64,000 nt of DNA, from positions 248,001 through 312,000 of the forward strand of contig JBGALI010000002.1 of the NCBI GenBank assembly GCA_044223975.1, written 5' to 3'. Source of the stretch: CAZCPB01 sp044223975 (lineage in GTDB: Bacteria; Planctomycetota; Phycisphaerae; Phycisphaerales; UBA1924). The position numbers and the translations under genes were made by a program. Position 1 is the stretch's first letter, and every line of letters begins with the position of its first letter. Positions 1 through 8,754 of this stretch are shown here, piece by piece. The notes below the pieces were generated by a model, which did no database searches, was not told the DNA's origin, and saw only the letters and a list, made by a program, of their open reading frames with translations.

Positions 1-75
1 CGCCGCCGCGATGATCAGGTACGCACGCGGCCACGGCGCCGGAACAGAAGATGTCGTGGTGGACTCGTCGCTCAT
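1..75 (-). CDS. Start of a GT-C/TPR-type membrane protein (partial, runs off left edge)
   Basis: An ATG at position 75 on the minus strand opens a frame that stays open to the window edge. Its 25 residues begin MSDESTTTSSV and continue PAPWPRAYLIIAAA. This matches the layout of the next gene upstream, whose N-terminus has a short Ser/Thr/Pro leader, then APWPRW and a hydrophobic segment. I infer a tandem paralogue of that 721-residue GT-C/TPR protein, starting 90 bp after its stop and probably in the same operon. Only the leader and the beginning of the first membrane segment are visible, so function cannot be confirmed here. Confidence 0.6.
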   Translation of the reverse strand, partial: MSDESTTTSSVPAPWPRAYLIIAAA

Positions 76-165
76 CGGAAGGCGGGATGATACCCGAAAC
101 CGGCCCGGATTCGTGGGATTGATCGCCGCGTCGAGCGCCGCCCACGCCGGCGCGCGGCAGAGATT

Positions 166-2331
166 TCACCGCGGCCCCTGCGCCGCCGCCGCCTGCTTGC
201 GGCAGGCCTCGATCCACCCGTCGATCTTCTCGAGCATCCCCGGCGGGCCGGTGCGCGCCAGTTCTCGGGCCCGCGCCGCGGCGGCCAGGGCCTCGTCGAA
301 GCGACCGACCGACGCGTACGCCACGGCAAGGTTCATGTGCATCTCGACCATGTCGGGCTTGAGGCGGGCCGCCTGCTCGAAGTGCGGGATCGCGTCGGCC
401 ACGCGCCCCGCCCGGGCCAGGAGCGCCGCGAGGTTGTTGTGCGCCTCGACGTGGTCGGGCCGGAGCTGCACCACGCGCTCGTAATGGCCGATGGCCTCGC
501 CCGCGCGGCCCATCTGCGCCAGCGCCACCGCCAGCCCGAAGTGCGCCTGAAAGTTGTCGGGGTGATCGCGGAGCACCCGCTCGTACACGCTTGCCGCGCG
601 GTCGGGAGCCTGACCGCCGGCCGTCGCCAGCTCGAGCTGGAGCCGGACCTCCGGCTGGTCGGGGTTCAGCGCGAGCGAACGCTCGAACTCATCGACCGCC
701 GCGGCGACCTGCCCCGCCGCCTGCAGCGCGACGCCCAGGTTGGCGTGCAGGCCCGCGTTGCCGCCGTCGTACCGCACCGCCAGCTGAAGACTTTCGATCG
801 CTTCGCGGTGCCGGCCGGTTGCCGTCAGCACGCTCGCGAGGTTGCCCAGGGCTTCGGGGTTGGCCGGGCGCAGGCGCAGGGCCTCGCGGAACTCGGCGAT
901 GGCCTCCTCGTGCCTGCCGATCGCGCTCAGCACCAGCCCCAGGTTGTTGTGCGCCTCGGGGTACTCGGGCCGCAGCTCGAGCGCGCGACGGTAGTGCTCG
1001 ATCGCTTCATCCAGCCTGCCACGGTCGCGCAGAACCACGCCCAAATTGTTGTGGGCCATCCAGCACGCGGGGTTGCGCTCGATCGTCGTGGTGTACAGCG
1101 TCTGGATGTCCGCGTACATGCGGCACTGCCGGAACGTCAGCACGCCCAGCGCCATCGGGATCACGGCCAGCAGCGCCGCCCGTGCCGCGCCCGACGGAAC
1201 TTTCGCAACCGCCATCGCCACGCCGCCGGACACCAGCGTGATCACGCCCAGGCTGGCCAGGTACTGGAAGTGATCCGCGACGAACGAGAACAGGAACGGG
1301 TACACGTTGAACAGGCCCAGCACCGGGAAGAGCGTGCCCACGAAGAACAAGAGCCCCGCCAGCGGCGCTCGGTTGCGGCGCGCCGCGGCCAGCGCAGCCA
1401 GCAGCAGCCCTGCCGCGCCCGCCGGGAACAGCCACTGCCACCACACCGCCGCGCTCACGGTCCAGCGCGGGTACACGAAGATCAGCTCCGACGGCCACAG
1501 CAGCTTCGACAGATAGAACACCACCACCCGCCCGCCCAGCAGCAGCCGCTGCACGAGCGAGAGCTCAAACTCCCGCCCTTTGGCCCCGATGATCGTGTGC
1601 TCCACCCACGCCGTGAAGAGACCCCCCGCGGCGCCCAGCACGAACCACGCCAGCAGCGGCACCACGTCCTGCTTCCACGAGAGCCGCCCGCGCTTCCACC
1701 ACAGGATCACCAGGAGCGCCGCAGGCAGCGTCGCCGTCACGGTCTTGGTGAGCAGCCCCATGACAAAGAGCGCCAGCGCCAGCGCGTACGTGCCGCGGCG
1801 CCGCGACGCGTCGAACGACAGGTACGCCAGCATCGCCCCGAGGTAGAACACCGCCGACAGCGTGTTCTTCTGCTCGGTGATCCACGCCACGCTCTCGACG
1901 TGCACCGGGTGGAGCGCGAAGACGGCCCCGGTAAGCCACGCCGCGACATCGGCCCACGCAACCTTCCGTTCGCGCAGCAGCCGCCGCGCGATGATCATGA
2001 CCAGCCCCGCCGCGGCCAGGTGCAGCGCGATGTTCACCGCGTGGTACCCGACGGGCTCGTCGCCCCAGAGGCGGTGCTCGACCCAGAACGCCGAGTGCAG
2101 GAGCGGGTAGTACTGCTGGGAGGCGCCGATCTCGAACCAGATCCGTCCCAGACCCTCGAACGACCGCAGCTCGGGCCGGGTCACGTGGGCATCGTCGTCC
2201 CAGATCAGCCCGCCGCGTGCGGCAGGGAAGTAAGCCGCGACGGTCGCGAGCGCGATCAACAGCACCCCCGCGGCCGAGAGCCATCGCGGCCAGGGCGCGG
2301 GCGGCGGGGTTGAGTCGGTCGATCCGGTCAT
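166..2331 (-). CDS. TMTC-like GT-C membrane protein with C-terminal TPR repeats
   Basis: Predicted 721-residue integral membrane protein. Residues about 1-420 hold many hydrophobic segments. An early acidic loop has the motif IWDDDAH after the first membrane span, and residues around 130-150 read LHPVHVESVAWITEQKNTLS. Both are typical of the TMTC/DUF1736 group of GT-C fold glycosyltransferases, where the acidic loop is thought to bind metal and lipid-linked sugar. From about residue 425 to 705 there are roughly eight TPR units (recurring AHNNLG, LRPxxPEA), probably a protein-binding platform. The likely role is transfer of a sugar from a lipid carrier to an extracytoplasmic protein or glycan, but donor and acceptor are unknown. 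No clear Shine-Dalgarno precedes the ATG. A truncated paralogue follows downstream. Confidence 0.8.
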   Translation of the reverse strand: MTGSTDSTPPPAPWPRWLSAAGVLLIALATVAAYFPAARGGLIWDDDAHVTRPELRSFEGLGRIWFEIGASQQYYPLLHSAFWVEHRLWGDEPVGYHAVNIALHLAAAGLVMIIARRLLRERKVAWADVAAWLTGAVFALHPVHVESVAWITEQKNTLSAVFYLGAMLAYLSFDASRRRGTYALALALFVMGLLTKTVTATLPAALLVILWWKRGRLSWKQDVVPLLAWFVLGAAGGLFTAWVEHTIIGAKGREFELSLVQRLLLGGRVVVFYLSKLLWPSELIFVYPRWTVSAAVWWQWLFPAGAAGLLLAALAAARRNRAPLAGLLFFVGTLFPVLGLFNVYPFLFSFVADHFQYLASLGVITLVSGGVAMAVAKVPSGAARAALLAVIPMALGVLTFRQCRMYADIQTLYTTTIERNPACWMAHNNLGVVLRDRGRLDEAIEHYRRALELRPEYPEAHNNLGLVLSAIGRHEEAIAEFREALRLRPANPEALGNLASVLTATGRHREAIESLQLAVRYDGGNAGLHANLGVALQAAGQVAAAVDEFERSLALNPDQPEVRLQLELATAGGQAPDRAASVYERVLRDHPDNFQAHFGLAVALAQMGRAGEAIGHYERVVQLRPDHVEAHNNLAALLARAGRVADAIPHFEQAARLKPDMVEMHMNLAVAYASVGRFDEALAAAARARELARTGPPGMLEKIDGWIEACRKQAAAAQGPR

Positions 2332-2382
2332 GGCGCGGCAGGATGGTACCGCACGCGCGCAGAGTCCGGGGCGGGGCGCATG

Positions 2383-2416
2383 AAAAGGGCCGCGCCCTGA
2401 TACAAGGCGCGGCCCT
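2383..2416 (-). terminator. Rho-independent terminator of the sulfatase gene
   Basis: A perfect 11-bp stem (2386-2396 with 2406-2416) encloses a 9-nt loop and, read on the minus strand, is followed by four T residues. It lies 24 bp past the sulfatase stop, so it would end that transcript before the GT-C/TPR gene. Confidence 0.75.
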
Positions 2417-2439
2417 CGCGTTTCACGATCGAGAGAAAC

Positions 2440-4950
2440 TTACTTCGAGTCGGCGGCGTTCTTCATGCCCTCTTCAAGCTTCTTGATGTCCTCGGGGGTG
2501 AGCTGGGGCCGGTTGACCTTGATGGTCAGCTTGTTCAGCTTGGCCGTGAGCTTGAAGGGCGGCTTGTAGTCCGCGTCGTTGACGCCGGTCAGCGTGTCCG
2601 ATCCGATATCAAACGCCTCGTCCCACTGCAGGATCATGGGGATCGTGCGCTCCATCGTGAGGGTCTGCACGTCCTTGCCGTCGACGCGCAGGGTGCCCGT
2701 GCCGGCCCGCCCCAGTCCGCTGAAGTTGTTGAACGCGAGCGTGGCCACGCCCAGGCCGTCGTACTTGAAGTCAAACTCGACGGTGTGCTTGCCCGGAGCG
2801 AGCGCCTCGGGGGCTTCCCACTTGACGCGCTTGAGGTCGATCAGGTTCCACACGAACGCCGGCTTGCCCTTGAGCAGGTAGAACCCGTACCCGCCGAACC
2901 GGCCGCCGGAGGTCAGGATCATGCCCTCGGCGCCGCCCTGGGGCACTTCGATCTCGGCCGTCATCGTGAACGAGCTGTCAAGGATGAACGGAGAATCGCC
3001 CTGCGGGAGGCCGGTCATGGGGCGCGTGTAGACAAACTCGGTGCGCCCGGCGGTGATGTTCGGGCGGGGCGCGACGATGCGGGCCGCGACGGAGGCGTCC
3101 ATCGGGAAGACCTGGTACTTCTTCGCCTCGGCGATGAACATGTCCTTCATCTGCTTGATCTTTTCGGGGTGCTTGTCGGCGATGTTGTGCGACTGGCTGA
3201 AGTCGGTGTTGAGGTCGTAGAGCTCGAGCGTCTGGTTGTTGAGGGGGTCGGGGTTGGCCGCGCTGAAGGCCTCCCACGGAGCACGGTTGACCCGGGTGCT
3301 CAGGAGCCAGCCCTCGTGGTACAGGGCCCACTGGCCCATCATCTCGAAGTACTGGGTCTTGTGGCGGGACGCTTCCTTGGCGTTCTTGGCGTCGAAGGTG
3401 TAGGCGAAGCTCGTGCCCTCGATCGGGGCCTGCTTGATGCCGTCGATCATTTCGGGGGCGGGGATGCCCGCGGCCTCGAGGATGGTGGGAACCACGTCGA
3501 TCACGTGGCAGAACTGCTCGCGCAGCCCGCCCTTGTCCTTGATGCGGCTCGGCCAGGAGACGCACATGCCCTGGCGGATGCCGCCGAGCTTCGAGGCGTT
3601 CTGCTTGAACCAGGTGAACGGAGTGTCGAACGCCCACGACCAGCCGGCGGACATGTGGTTGTACGTCTGCTCGGTGCCCCAGACGTCGTACCACTTCATC
3701 TGCACCTCGACCGGCACGGAGACGCCGTTGAAGAACGCGACCTCGTTGGGCGTGCCGATCGGGCCGCCCTCGGCGCTGGTTCCGTTGTCACCGTTGATGT
3801 AGATGATCAGCGTGTCGTCGAGCTTGCCCATGTCCTCGATGGCCTGGATCACGCGCCCGATCTCGTAGTCGCTGTACGCGGCGTACGCCGCGAAGACCTC
3901 GACCTGCCGGATGAAGAGCTTCTTCTCGTCGGCGGTCAGCTCGGCCCAGGGCTTCAGCAGGTCCTTGGGCCACGGCTCGAGCTTGGTGTCCGCGGGGATC
4001 ACGCCCATCCGCTTCTGGTTCTCGAAGATGCGCTCGCGCACCTTCTCGTAGCCGTCGTCGAACAGGTGCATGTTGTGGATCTTCTCGACCCATTCCTTGG
4101 TGGGGTGGTGCGGCGCGTGCGTCGCGCCCGGCGCGTACTTCACGAAGAACTTCTTGCTCGGGTCGGTCTGGTCGATCCGGCCGAGGTAGTCGATCGCGTC
4201 GTCGGCCATGGCGGTGACCAGGTTCCACTCCGGCTTGCCGTCGAAGGGGTAGATCTGCGTGGTGTTGCGGAACAGGTTGGGCTGCCACTGGTTGGCGTCG
4301 CCGCCGACGAACCCGTAGAAGTACTCAAAGCCCATGCCGGTCGGCCACTGATCGAACGGGCCCACCTGGCTGGCCGCGAACGCGGGCGTGTTGTGGTCCT
4401 TCCCGAACCACGCGGTCGAGTAGCCGTTGTCGAGCAGGATGCGGCCGATGGTCGCCTTGTCCTTGCCGATGATGCTGTTGTAGCCGGGGAAGCCCGTCGA
4501 CTGCTCCGAGATGACGCCGAACCCGGCCGAGTGGTGGTTGCGCCCGGTGATCAGCGCCGCACGCGTGGGCGAGCAGAGCGCCGTCGAGTGGATGTTGTTG
4601 TAGCGCAGCCCGTTCTTGGCCACGCGGTCCATCGTGGGCGTCGGGATCAAACCGCCGAACGTGCTCGGCACGCCGAAGCCCGAGTCGTCGGTGATGATCA
4701 GAAGAACGTTGGGCGCTTCCTTGGGCGGGACAACCCGCGGCGCCCACCAGTACTTGGACTGCAGCGCGTCGTCCTTGATCACCCCGCCGAACTTCGGGTC
4801 CGGGGCCGGGAGCTGCTTCCCGGTGATGGTGGTCGTGGCGCCGGGCGATCCCGGCGTGCCCGTGGTCTGCTGGGCGCGGGCGGTCGTCGCCGCCAGGCAC
4901 AGCGCCGCGATCATCGTCCGACCGATGACCCCGAATCGATGCATACTCAT
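2440..4950 (-). CDS. Secreted arylsulfatase (type I, formylglycine-dependent)
   Basis: Predicted 836-residue sulfatase. A signal peptide (about residues 1-28, ending ARAQ) indicates export. The N-terminal metal-binding aspartates are at residues 88-89 (ITDDSGFG). The sulfatase signature C-S-P-T-R is at 126-130, so Cys126 is the residue expected to become formylglycine. The C-terminal 230 residues form a beta-rich, LamG-like domain (FGGYGFYLLKGKPAF, FDIGSDTLTG) seen in large arylsulfatases of this type. It should hydrolyse sulfate esters outside the cytoplasm; the substrate is unknown. The ATG at 4950 is preferred because GAGGGAG lies about 7 nt upstream; a TTG codon two codons earlier is less likely. 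The gene ends at a strong hairpin terminator. Confidence 0.9.
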   Translation of the reverse strand: MSMHRFGVIGRTMIAALCLAATTARAQQTTGTPGSPGATTTITGKQLPAPDPKFGGVIKDDALQSKYWWAPRVVPPKEAPNVLLIITDDSGFGVPSTFGGLIPTPTMDRVAKNGLRYNNIHSTALCSPTRAALITGRNHHSAGFGVISEQSTGFPGYNSIIGKDKATIGRILLDNGYSTAWFGKDHNTPAFAASQVGPFDQWPTGMGFEYFYGFVGGDANQWQPNLFRNTTQIYPFDGKPEWNLVTAMADDAIDYLGRIDQTDPSKKFFVKYAPGATHAPHHPTKEWVEKIHNMHLFDDGYEKVRERIFENQKRMGVIPADTKLEPWPKDLLKPWAELTADEKKLFIRQVEVFAAYAAYSDYEIGRVIQAIEDMGKLDDTLIIYINGDNGTSAEGGPIGTPNEVAFFNGVSVPVEVQMKWYDVWGTEQTYNHMSAGWSWAFDTPFTWFKQNASKLGGIRQGMCVSWPSRIKDKGGLREQFCHVIDVVPTILEAAGIPAPEMIDGIKQAPIEGTSFAYTFDAKNAKEASRHKTQYFEMMGQWALYHEGWLLSTRVNRAPWEAFSAANPDPLNNQTLELYDLNTDFSQSHNIADKHPEKIKQMKDMFIAEAKKYQVFPMDASVAARIVAPRPNITAGRTEFVYTRPMTGLPQGDSPFILDSSFTMTAEIEVPQGGAEGMILTSGGRFGGYGFYLLKGKPAFVWNLIDLKRVKWEAPEALAPGKHTVEFDFKYDGLGVATLAFNNFSGLGRAGTGTLRVDGKDVQTLTMERTIPMILQWDEAFDIGSDTLTGVNDADYKPPFKLTAKLNKLTIKVNRPQLTPEDIKKLEEGMKNAADSK

Positions 4951-5220
4951 GAACAACTCCCTCGGATTGATCGGTGAGGCTCAACGCCGGCCGCGCCGTG
5001 CGCCAACCGCTGGATCGGCACCCCCATCGGGTCGCTCGGCCTCGCGCGGACTATAGAAGGTACCGCGCGCGATCACAAGCACACGCGCGGGAACGTGGCG
5101 CGCCGTGTGCCCGACCGCAGCCCGCGGTTGTGGGACGCACCGCAACTGATCCGCAGCGCCGGACTTGCGCTCTGGGCGAGCGCGCCGCCCGTGACCACGA
5201 ACTCCGACCTTACCAGAGGT

Positions 5221-5784
5221 TTAGCGGGGCGGTTGGTGCGCGGCACGCACGATCGCCCGCGTGGCGTCCGTGATCGCCCGCGCCAACGCGCCCGAATCGC
5301 ACGCCGCCGCCCCGCCGAGCCACGCGCCGATCAGGCCCAGCTGCGCCCCCGCCGCCTGCGCGGCTACCAGGCGCGGGGGGATGATCGGTGGCGCGTCCCG
5401 CCCGCGCCACTGCTCAGCCAGCCGCTCCTCGATCAGGTCCGCCAGGCGTCGCGCTACCTGCACGCCCGACGGGTCGCGCAAGAGCGCCCGCGCCGTCGGG
5501 CGCACTTCCCAGAAATGCTCGAGCACGCAGCGCACGCGCTCGGCATCCCCCGACTCCGTCGCCGCGTCGGCCAGAACGCCAAGCATCCCCGACGCCGACT
5601 GCAGCAGCACCTCGTCGATGTTGCGGAAGTGCTCGTAGAAGGTCGAGCGCCCGACCCCCGCCTCCCCCACCACGTCGCTCACGCGGATGCTCGAGTAGGA
5701 GCGCTGCAGCGCCAGCCCGTTGAACGACTCGACGATCGCGCCGCGCGTGCGCTGAACCCGCTGGTCGTGATCGCGCTTGTCCAT
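5221..5784 (-). CDS. TetR/AcrR-family transcriptional regulator
   Basis: Predicted 187-residue repressor-like protein. Residues about 10-56 form the TetR helix-turn-helix; the recognition region reads VVGEAGVGRSTFYEHF, with the usual pattern of a glycine turn followed by S/T-x-Y-x-H-F. The remainder is alpha-helical and Ala/Arg-rich, as expected of a ligand-binding and dimerisation domain. GGAG sits about 7 nt before the ATG. The gene is divergent from a multi-span membrane protein at 5931, and a perfect inverted repeat lies between them, so local control of both genes is likely. The ligand is unknown. Confidence 0.88.
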   Translation of the reverse strand: MDKRDHDQRVQRTRGAIVESFNGLALQRSYSSIRVSDVVGEAGVGRSTFYEHFRNIDEVLLQSASGMLGVLADAATESGDAERVRCVLEHFWEVRPTARALLRDPSGVQVARRLADLIEERLAEQWRGRDAPPIIPPRLVAAQAAGAQLGLIGAWLGGAAACDSGALARAITDATRAIVRAAHQPPR

Positions 5785-5826
5785 GGCTGCTCCGCCCGTG
5801 CGACCCGCCGCAAGGCCGCCGATTTC

Positions 5827-5850
5827 CGGACACTTTAGCGCCGGTGTCCG
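5827..5850. promoter_or_regulatory. Candidate TetR operator in the divergent intergenic region
   Basis: A perfect 7-bp inverted repeat, CGGACAC (5827-5833) and GTGTCCG (5844-5850), is separated by 10 nt. Total span 24 bp fits a dimeric TetR-type site. It lies 43 bp upstream of the TetR start and 81 bp upstream of the divergent membrane-protein start. Confidence 0.5.
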
Positions 5851-5930
5851 TCATCGATCGCCCGGGCGACGGCCGCGCTTGCTCGGGACATCGGGGATCC
5901 CAAGAGTGCCCACGCACCGGGAGATCCACG

Positions 5931-6620
5931 ATGCACCAGCAGACTGCCGTTCCCTCCGACCCCGCCCCCTCCGCCGCGGCCGACCGTCGGTCGGGCTTCA
6001 TCCTCGCCTCCGCGGCGGTCGTCATGGTCGCCTTCATGGCCGTGCACCCGACAGTTCACGCCCACGACCCCGCCGGCTTTGCCGCGGAGATGGCGAGCAT
6101 CTCCGTCCTCAACGCCGTCGTCCACGGCACGCTCATCGCGGTCCTGGGCGTGCTCGTGCTCGGCCTCTTCGGGCTCGCCGACCGCCTCGGGCCGCGCCTG
6201 CTCCCGGTGAGGGCCGGGCTGATGGCGTACGGCTTTGGCGCCGTGGCCCTGGCCTTCGCCGCGATCATCAACGGGTTCGTCGTGCCGGCGTTCGTCGCCC
6301 GGTACGCGGGCGACGCGGTCGGCGCGGCCGCGGAGTGGCGGCCGTCGCTCTACCTGTGCCACGAGGCCAACGGGGTCCTGTCGCGCATCGGCGTGGTCGC
6401 GTGGTCGGGCGCGGTGCTGGTGTGGTCGGCCGTGCTCGCGCGCGGCGGCCGCGCCCCGCGTCCGCTGGCCATCCTCGGCGCGCTCTGCGCTCTGGCGCCC
6501 GTGGCGCTGCTCGCCGCGGGGCGACTGCCGATGAACGTCCACGGCTTCGGCGCGTTCATCCTGGCCCAGGGGATCTGGACGCTCGCGGTCGGCGTTCAGC
6601 TCATCCGCGCCCGCCTCTGA
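5931..6620 (+). CDS. Six-span membrane protein of unknown function
   Basis: Predicted 229-residue membrane protein. About six hydrophobic segments are visible, starting near residues 20-40 (FILASAAVVMVAFMAV), with others near 65-85, 100-125, 155-175, 180-195 and 205-222. The sequence recalls DUF4386-like multispan proteins, but I see no catalytic motif. The ATG at 5931 has GGGAG 7 nt upstream; the frame is open further upstream but without a ribosome site. It is transcribed away from the TetR gene, which suggests it is that regulator's target. It converges on the TlpA-like gene with only 7 bp between the stops. Confidence 0.7.
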   Translation: MHQQTAVPSDPAPSAAADRRSGFILASAAVVMVAFMAVHPTVHAHDPAGFAAEMASISVLNAVVHGTLIAVLGVLVLGLFGLADRLGPRLLPVRAGLMAYGFGAVALAFAAIINGFVVPAFVARYAGDAVGAAAEWRPSLYLCHEANGVLSRIGVVAWSGAVLVWSAVLARGGRAPRPLAILGALCALAPVALLAAGRLPMNVHGFGAFILAQGIWTLAVGVQLIRARL

Positions 6621-6627
6621 GCGTCGG

Positions 6628-7791
6628 TCACTTCGCGTCAATCAGCGCCCCGAGCTGGTCCTTGTCCCCGCTGCCGCGCTTGCCGATCACCTTGCCGTCG
6701 CGCCCGATCAGGATCTGCGTGGGAAACTGGTCGACCCCGTACGCGGCGGTGGTCGCGCCCCGCGCCGTTGCGTTCGTCCGCTCCATCATCACCTCGCCCC
6801 CGCCGTCGAGCGCCACCAGGAACGGCAGGTCGCGCCCGCCCCACACATCGCGCCGGGCCCACGCGAGCTTAGCGTCCATCTCTTCGATCGTGCCGATCGA
6901 ATCGTCATGCACCGCGATCACGACCAGCCCGCGGTCCTTGTACTTCTCGTACGTCGCGATCAGCTCGGGCATCGAGTGCACGCACGGCCCGCACCACCAG
7001 CCCCAGAAGTCCAGCAGCACCACCTTCCCCTTCAGCTCCGCCAGCGTCACCGGCCCGCCGTTCTTCCACGCCTTGATCTGGCGCAGCTCCGGCGCCTCTT
7101 TCCCGATGACGCGGGTCAGCGGCGATGCCGGGAGATCAACATCGATCGTCCGCGACGTCTCCCCCTCGGCGATCGTCAGCGTCGGGGTTTCGATGGACGA
7201 GCTCGTGCCGTAGACCCACAGCAGGTACTCACTCGGCGGCAGCACCAGCTCGTGCAGACCGTGCTGCCACTCCACACCCGCGGCCTTCACGTTGTTGCGG
7301 AACACGTAGAGATGCGTGGTCGTCAGGGGCTTGCCGAGTCCTTCGAGCTCCGTGCTCTTCACCTTCACCGTTACGCGGCAGGCCGGCCGCAGTTTCACCG
7401 TCACCGCCTTCCCCAGGTCCGCCGCCGTCACCTCCGTCATCCCGACCAGCGCGTGATCTTTCGACAACGCGGATATCACGCGCGGCTTGGGCGCTTCGGG
7501 CTGAAACGAAAGGCTCACCGCCCGGATCGCGATCTCCCCCGCCGCGTCGGTGAGGTGCGGCGCTTGCTTCCCGTCGGCGTGCAGCAGGGCCCCCAGCTCG
7601 AACGGGCCGTCTTCGTTCGCGTTGGCGAGGATCGTTCCGACCTCAACACCCGGCGCGGGCGAGCCGTCGGGGAGCAGCACGCGCACCGTCACGGGAGCAT
7701 CAACGGGCGCCGGCGCGCCCGCGGGCGGCTGGGCCAGCAGCCCGGTTGCCCACATCACGCATGCCGCGGCAGCAATTCCAGTCGTTTTCAT
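6628..7791 (-). CDS. Secreted TlpA-like thioredoxin-fold protein
   Basis: Predicted 387-residue exported protein with a signal peptide (about residues 1-21, MKTTGIAAAACV...LLAQ). Residues about 32-225 are beta-rich with carboxypeptidase-regulatory-like segments (VRVLLPDGSPAPGVEV). A redoxin/TlpA domain fills the C-terminal third, with the active-site motif W-C-G-P-C at residues 266-270 and the cis-proline region VDQFPTQILI near 357. It is likely a membrane-proximal or periplasmic thiol-disulfide oxidoreductase. A tryptophan-rich run (FWGWWCGPC) precedes the active cysteine. AGGAG lies 6 nt upstream of the ATG. No partner redox gene is adjacent, so the physiological substrate is open. Confidence 0.85.
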   Translation of the reverse strand: MKTTGIAAAACVMWATGLLAQPPAGAPAPVDAPVTVRVLLPDGSPAPGVEVGTILANANEDGPFELGALLHADGKQAPHLTDAAGEIAIRAVSLSFQPEAPKPRVISALSKDHALVGMTEVTAADLGKAVTVKLRPACRVTVKVKSTELEGLGKPLTTTHLYVFRNNVKAAGVEWQHGLHELVLPPSEYLLWVYGTSSSIETPTLTIAEGETSRTIDVDLPASPLTRVIGKEAPELRQIKAWKNGGPVTLAELKGKVVLLDFWGWWCGPCVHSMPELIATYEKYKDRGLVVIAVHDDSIGTIEEMDAKLAWARRDVWGGRDLPFLVALDGGGEVMMERTNATARGATTAAYGVDQFPTQILIGRDGKVIGKRGSGDKDQLGALIDAK

Positions 7792-7896
7792 GCCTGCTCC
7801 TGTCGGGTCGGGGCGCCACCGGTCGACGGTCCGTGGTGGTACCCGCGCGGTTCACCATGGTTGCACGGGTGTGCGCCGTGCGCCCAACAATCCCGC

Positions 7897-8409
7897 ATGA
7901 CCATTCGTGCCCTCACGCCCGCCGATACCGCGATCTACATCGCGCTCCGGCGCGAGATGCTCCTCGATTCGCCGTGGTCGTTCTCATCGAGCCCCGAGGA
8001 CGACCAGGGCCTCAAGCCCGAGTTCATCACCGCCCGGCTTGCCGAGCCCGGGCAGGCGATCGTCGGCGCGTTCGAGGATGACGGCCGCCTCGTCGGTGCG
8101 GCAGGACTTCGCCGGCACACCTCGCTCAAGATGGCCCACCGCGCCCACATCTGGGGCGTTTACGTCACCCCGGCCGCGCGAGGGCGCGGCATCGCGGCGA
8201 TGGTTCTGGAGCGCACCCTCGACATCGCGCGGTCGTGGCCCGGCGTCACCAGCGTCGGTCTCTCGGCCAGCGTGCGCTCCGAAGCCGCGCGGCACCTGTA
8301 CGAGAAGCTCGGCTTCGTAGCGTGGGGGCGCGAGCCCGGGGCGCTCGTCATCGACGGCAAGACGTACGACGAGTTTCACATGACCAAGTCTCTTCATTCG
8401 GGGAGTTGA
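7897..8409 (+). CDS. GNAT-family N-acetyltransferase
   Basis: Predicted 170-residue acetyltransferase spanning one GNAT domain. The acetyl-CoA-binding motif A is clear at about residues 86-102: WGVYVTPAARGRGIAAMV, with the R-G-R-G-I-A loop. The C-terminal part has the usual LYEKLGF segment of motif B and a short final strand (YDEFHMTKSL). The acceptor cannot be told from sequence. No Shine-Dalgarno is obvious before the ATG. The next gene starts 6 bp after its stop, so the two are probably co-transcribed. Confidence 0.87.
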   Translation: MTIRALTPADTAIYIALRREMLLDSPWSFSSSPEDDQGLKPEFITARLAEPGQAIVGAFEDDGRLVGAAGLRRHTSLKMAHRAHIWGVYVTPAARGRGIAAMVLERTLDIARSWPGVTSVGLSASVRSEAARHLYEKLGFVAWGREPGALVIDGKTYDEFHMTKSLHSGS

Positions 8410-8415
8410 CGGACC

Positions 8416-8754
8416 GTGCAGCTCATCGGAGTCGATTTCCTCGCTTCGATCGTGCGTGAGAAGTCCTTCTCCGCCAAGATGGTCTTCAACAGCCGCGGAG
8501 CCATTTTCTTTGCTGTTGACCGCCAACACCGTGAGATGAGCGCCACGGGCATCAGGTACGAGGACGACTACAAGGGTAACGCGCTCGCGGCGATGCTCGC
8601 GCCCGGATCGATTGAGGTGCGCTACCACAAGGCGTTCACGAACGCCGATGTGGCGCGCGTGATTTCAGCCTTGCTCGATCTTCCGGAGCTCTCGAGTCTC
8701 GCATCGTGCCGGGTCACGTACCAGGGGCGATCGATCAGCAGGCTCGCTCGCTAG
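8416..8754 (+). CDS. Conserved-looking hypothetical protein (112 aa)
   Basis: Small soluble protein starting with GTG, 6 bp after the acetyltransferase stop; a GGGAG lies about 10 nt upstream, inside the end of that gene. Predicted mixed alpha/beta with few prolines and a balanced charge pattern. It has no signal peptide or metal motif, and I recognise no family. Its stop overlaps the stop of the convergent PEP-CTERM-like gene within a shared CTAG. Confidence 0.5.
   Translation: MQLIGVDFLASIVREKSFSAKMVFNSRGAIFFAVDRQHREMSATGIRYEDDYKGNALAAMLAPGSIEVRYHKAFTNADVARVISALLDLPELSSLASCRVTYQGRSISRLAR

Noticed and set aside
337..2313. Long plus-strand open frame opposite the GT-C/TPR gene (658 codons)
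   Set aside because: Arg/His/Gln-rich antisense shadow in very G+C-rich DNA; the minus-strand product has clear domains.
2785..4977. Long plus-strand open frame opposite the sulfatase (730 codons)
   Set aside because: Low-complexity Val/Leu/Asp/Gly composition and no domain; the sulfatase on the other strand is certain.
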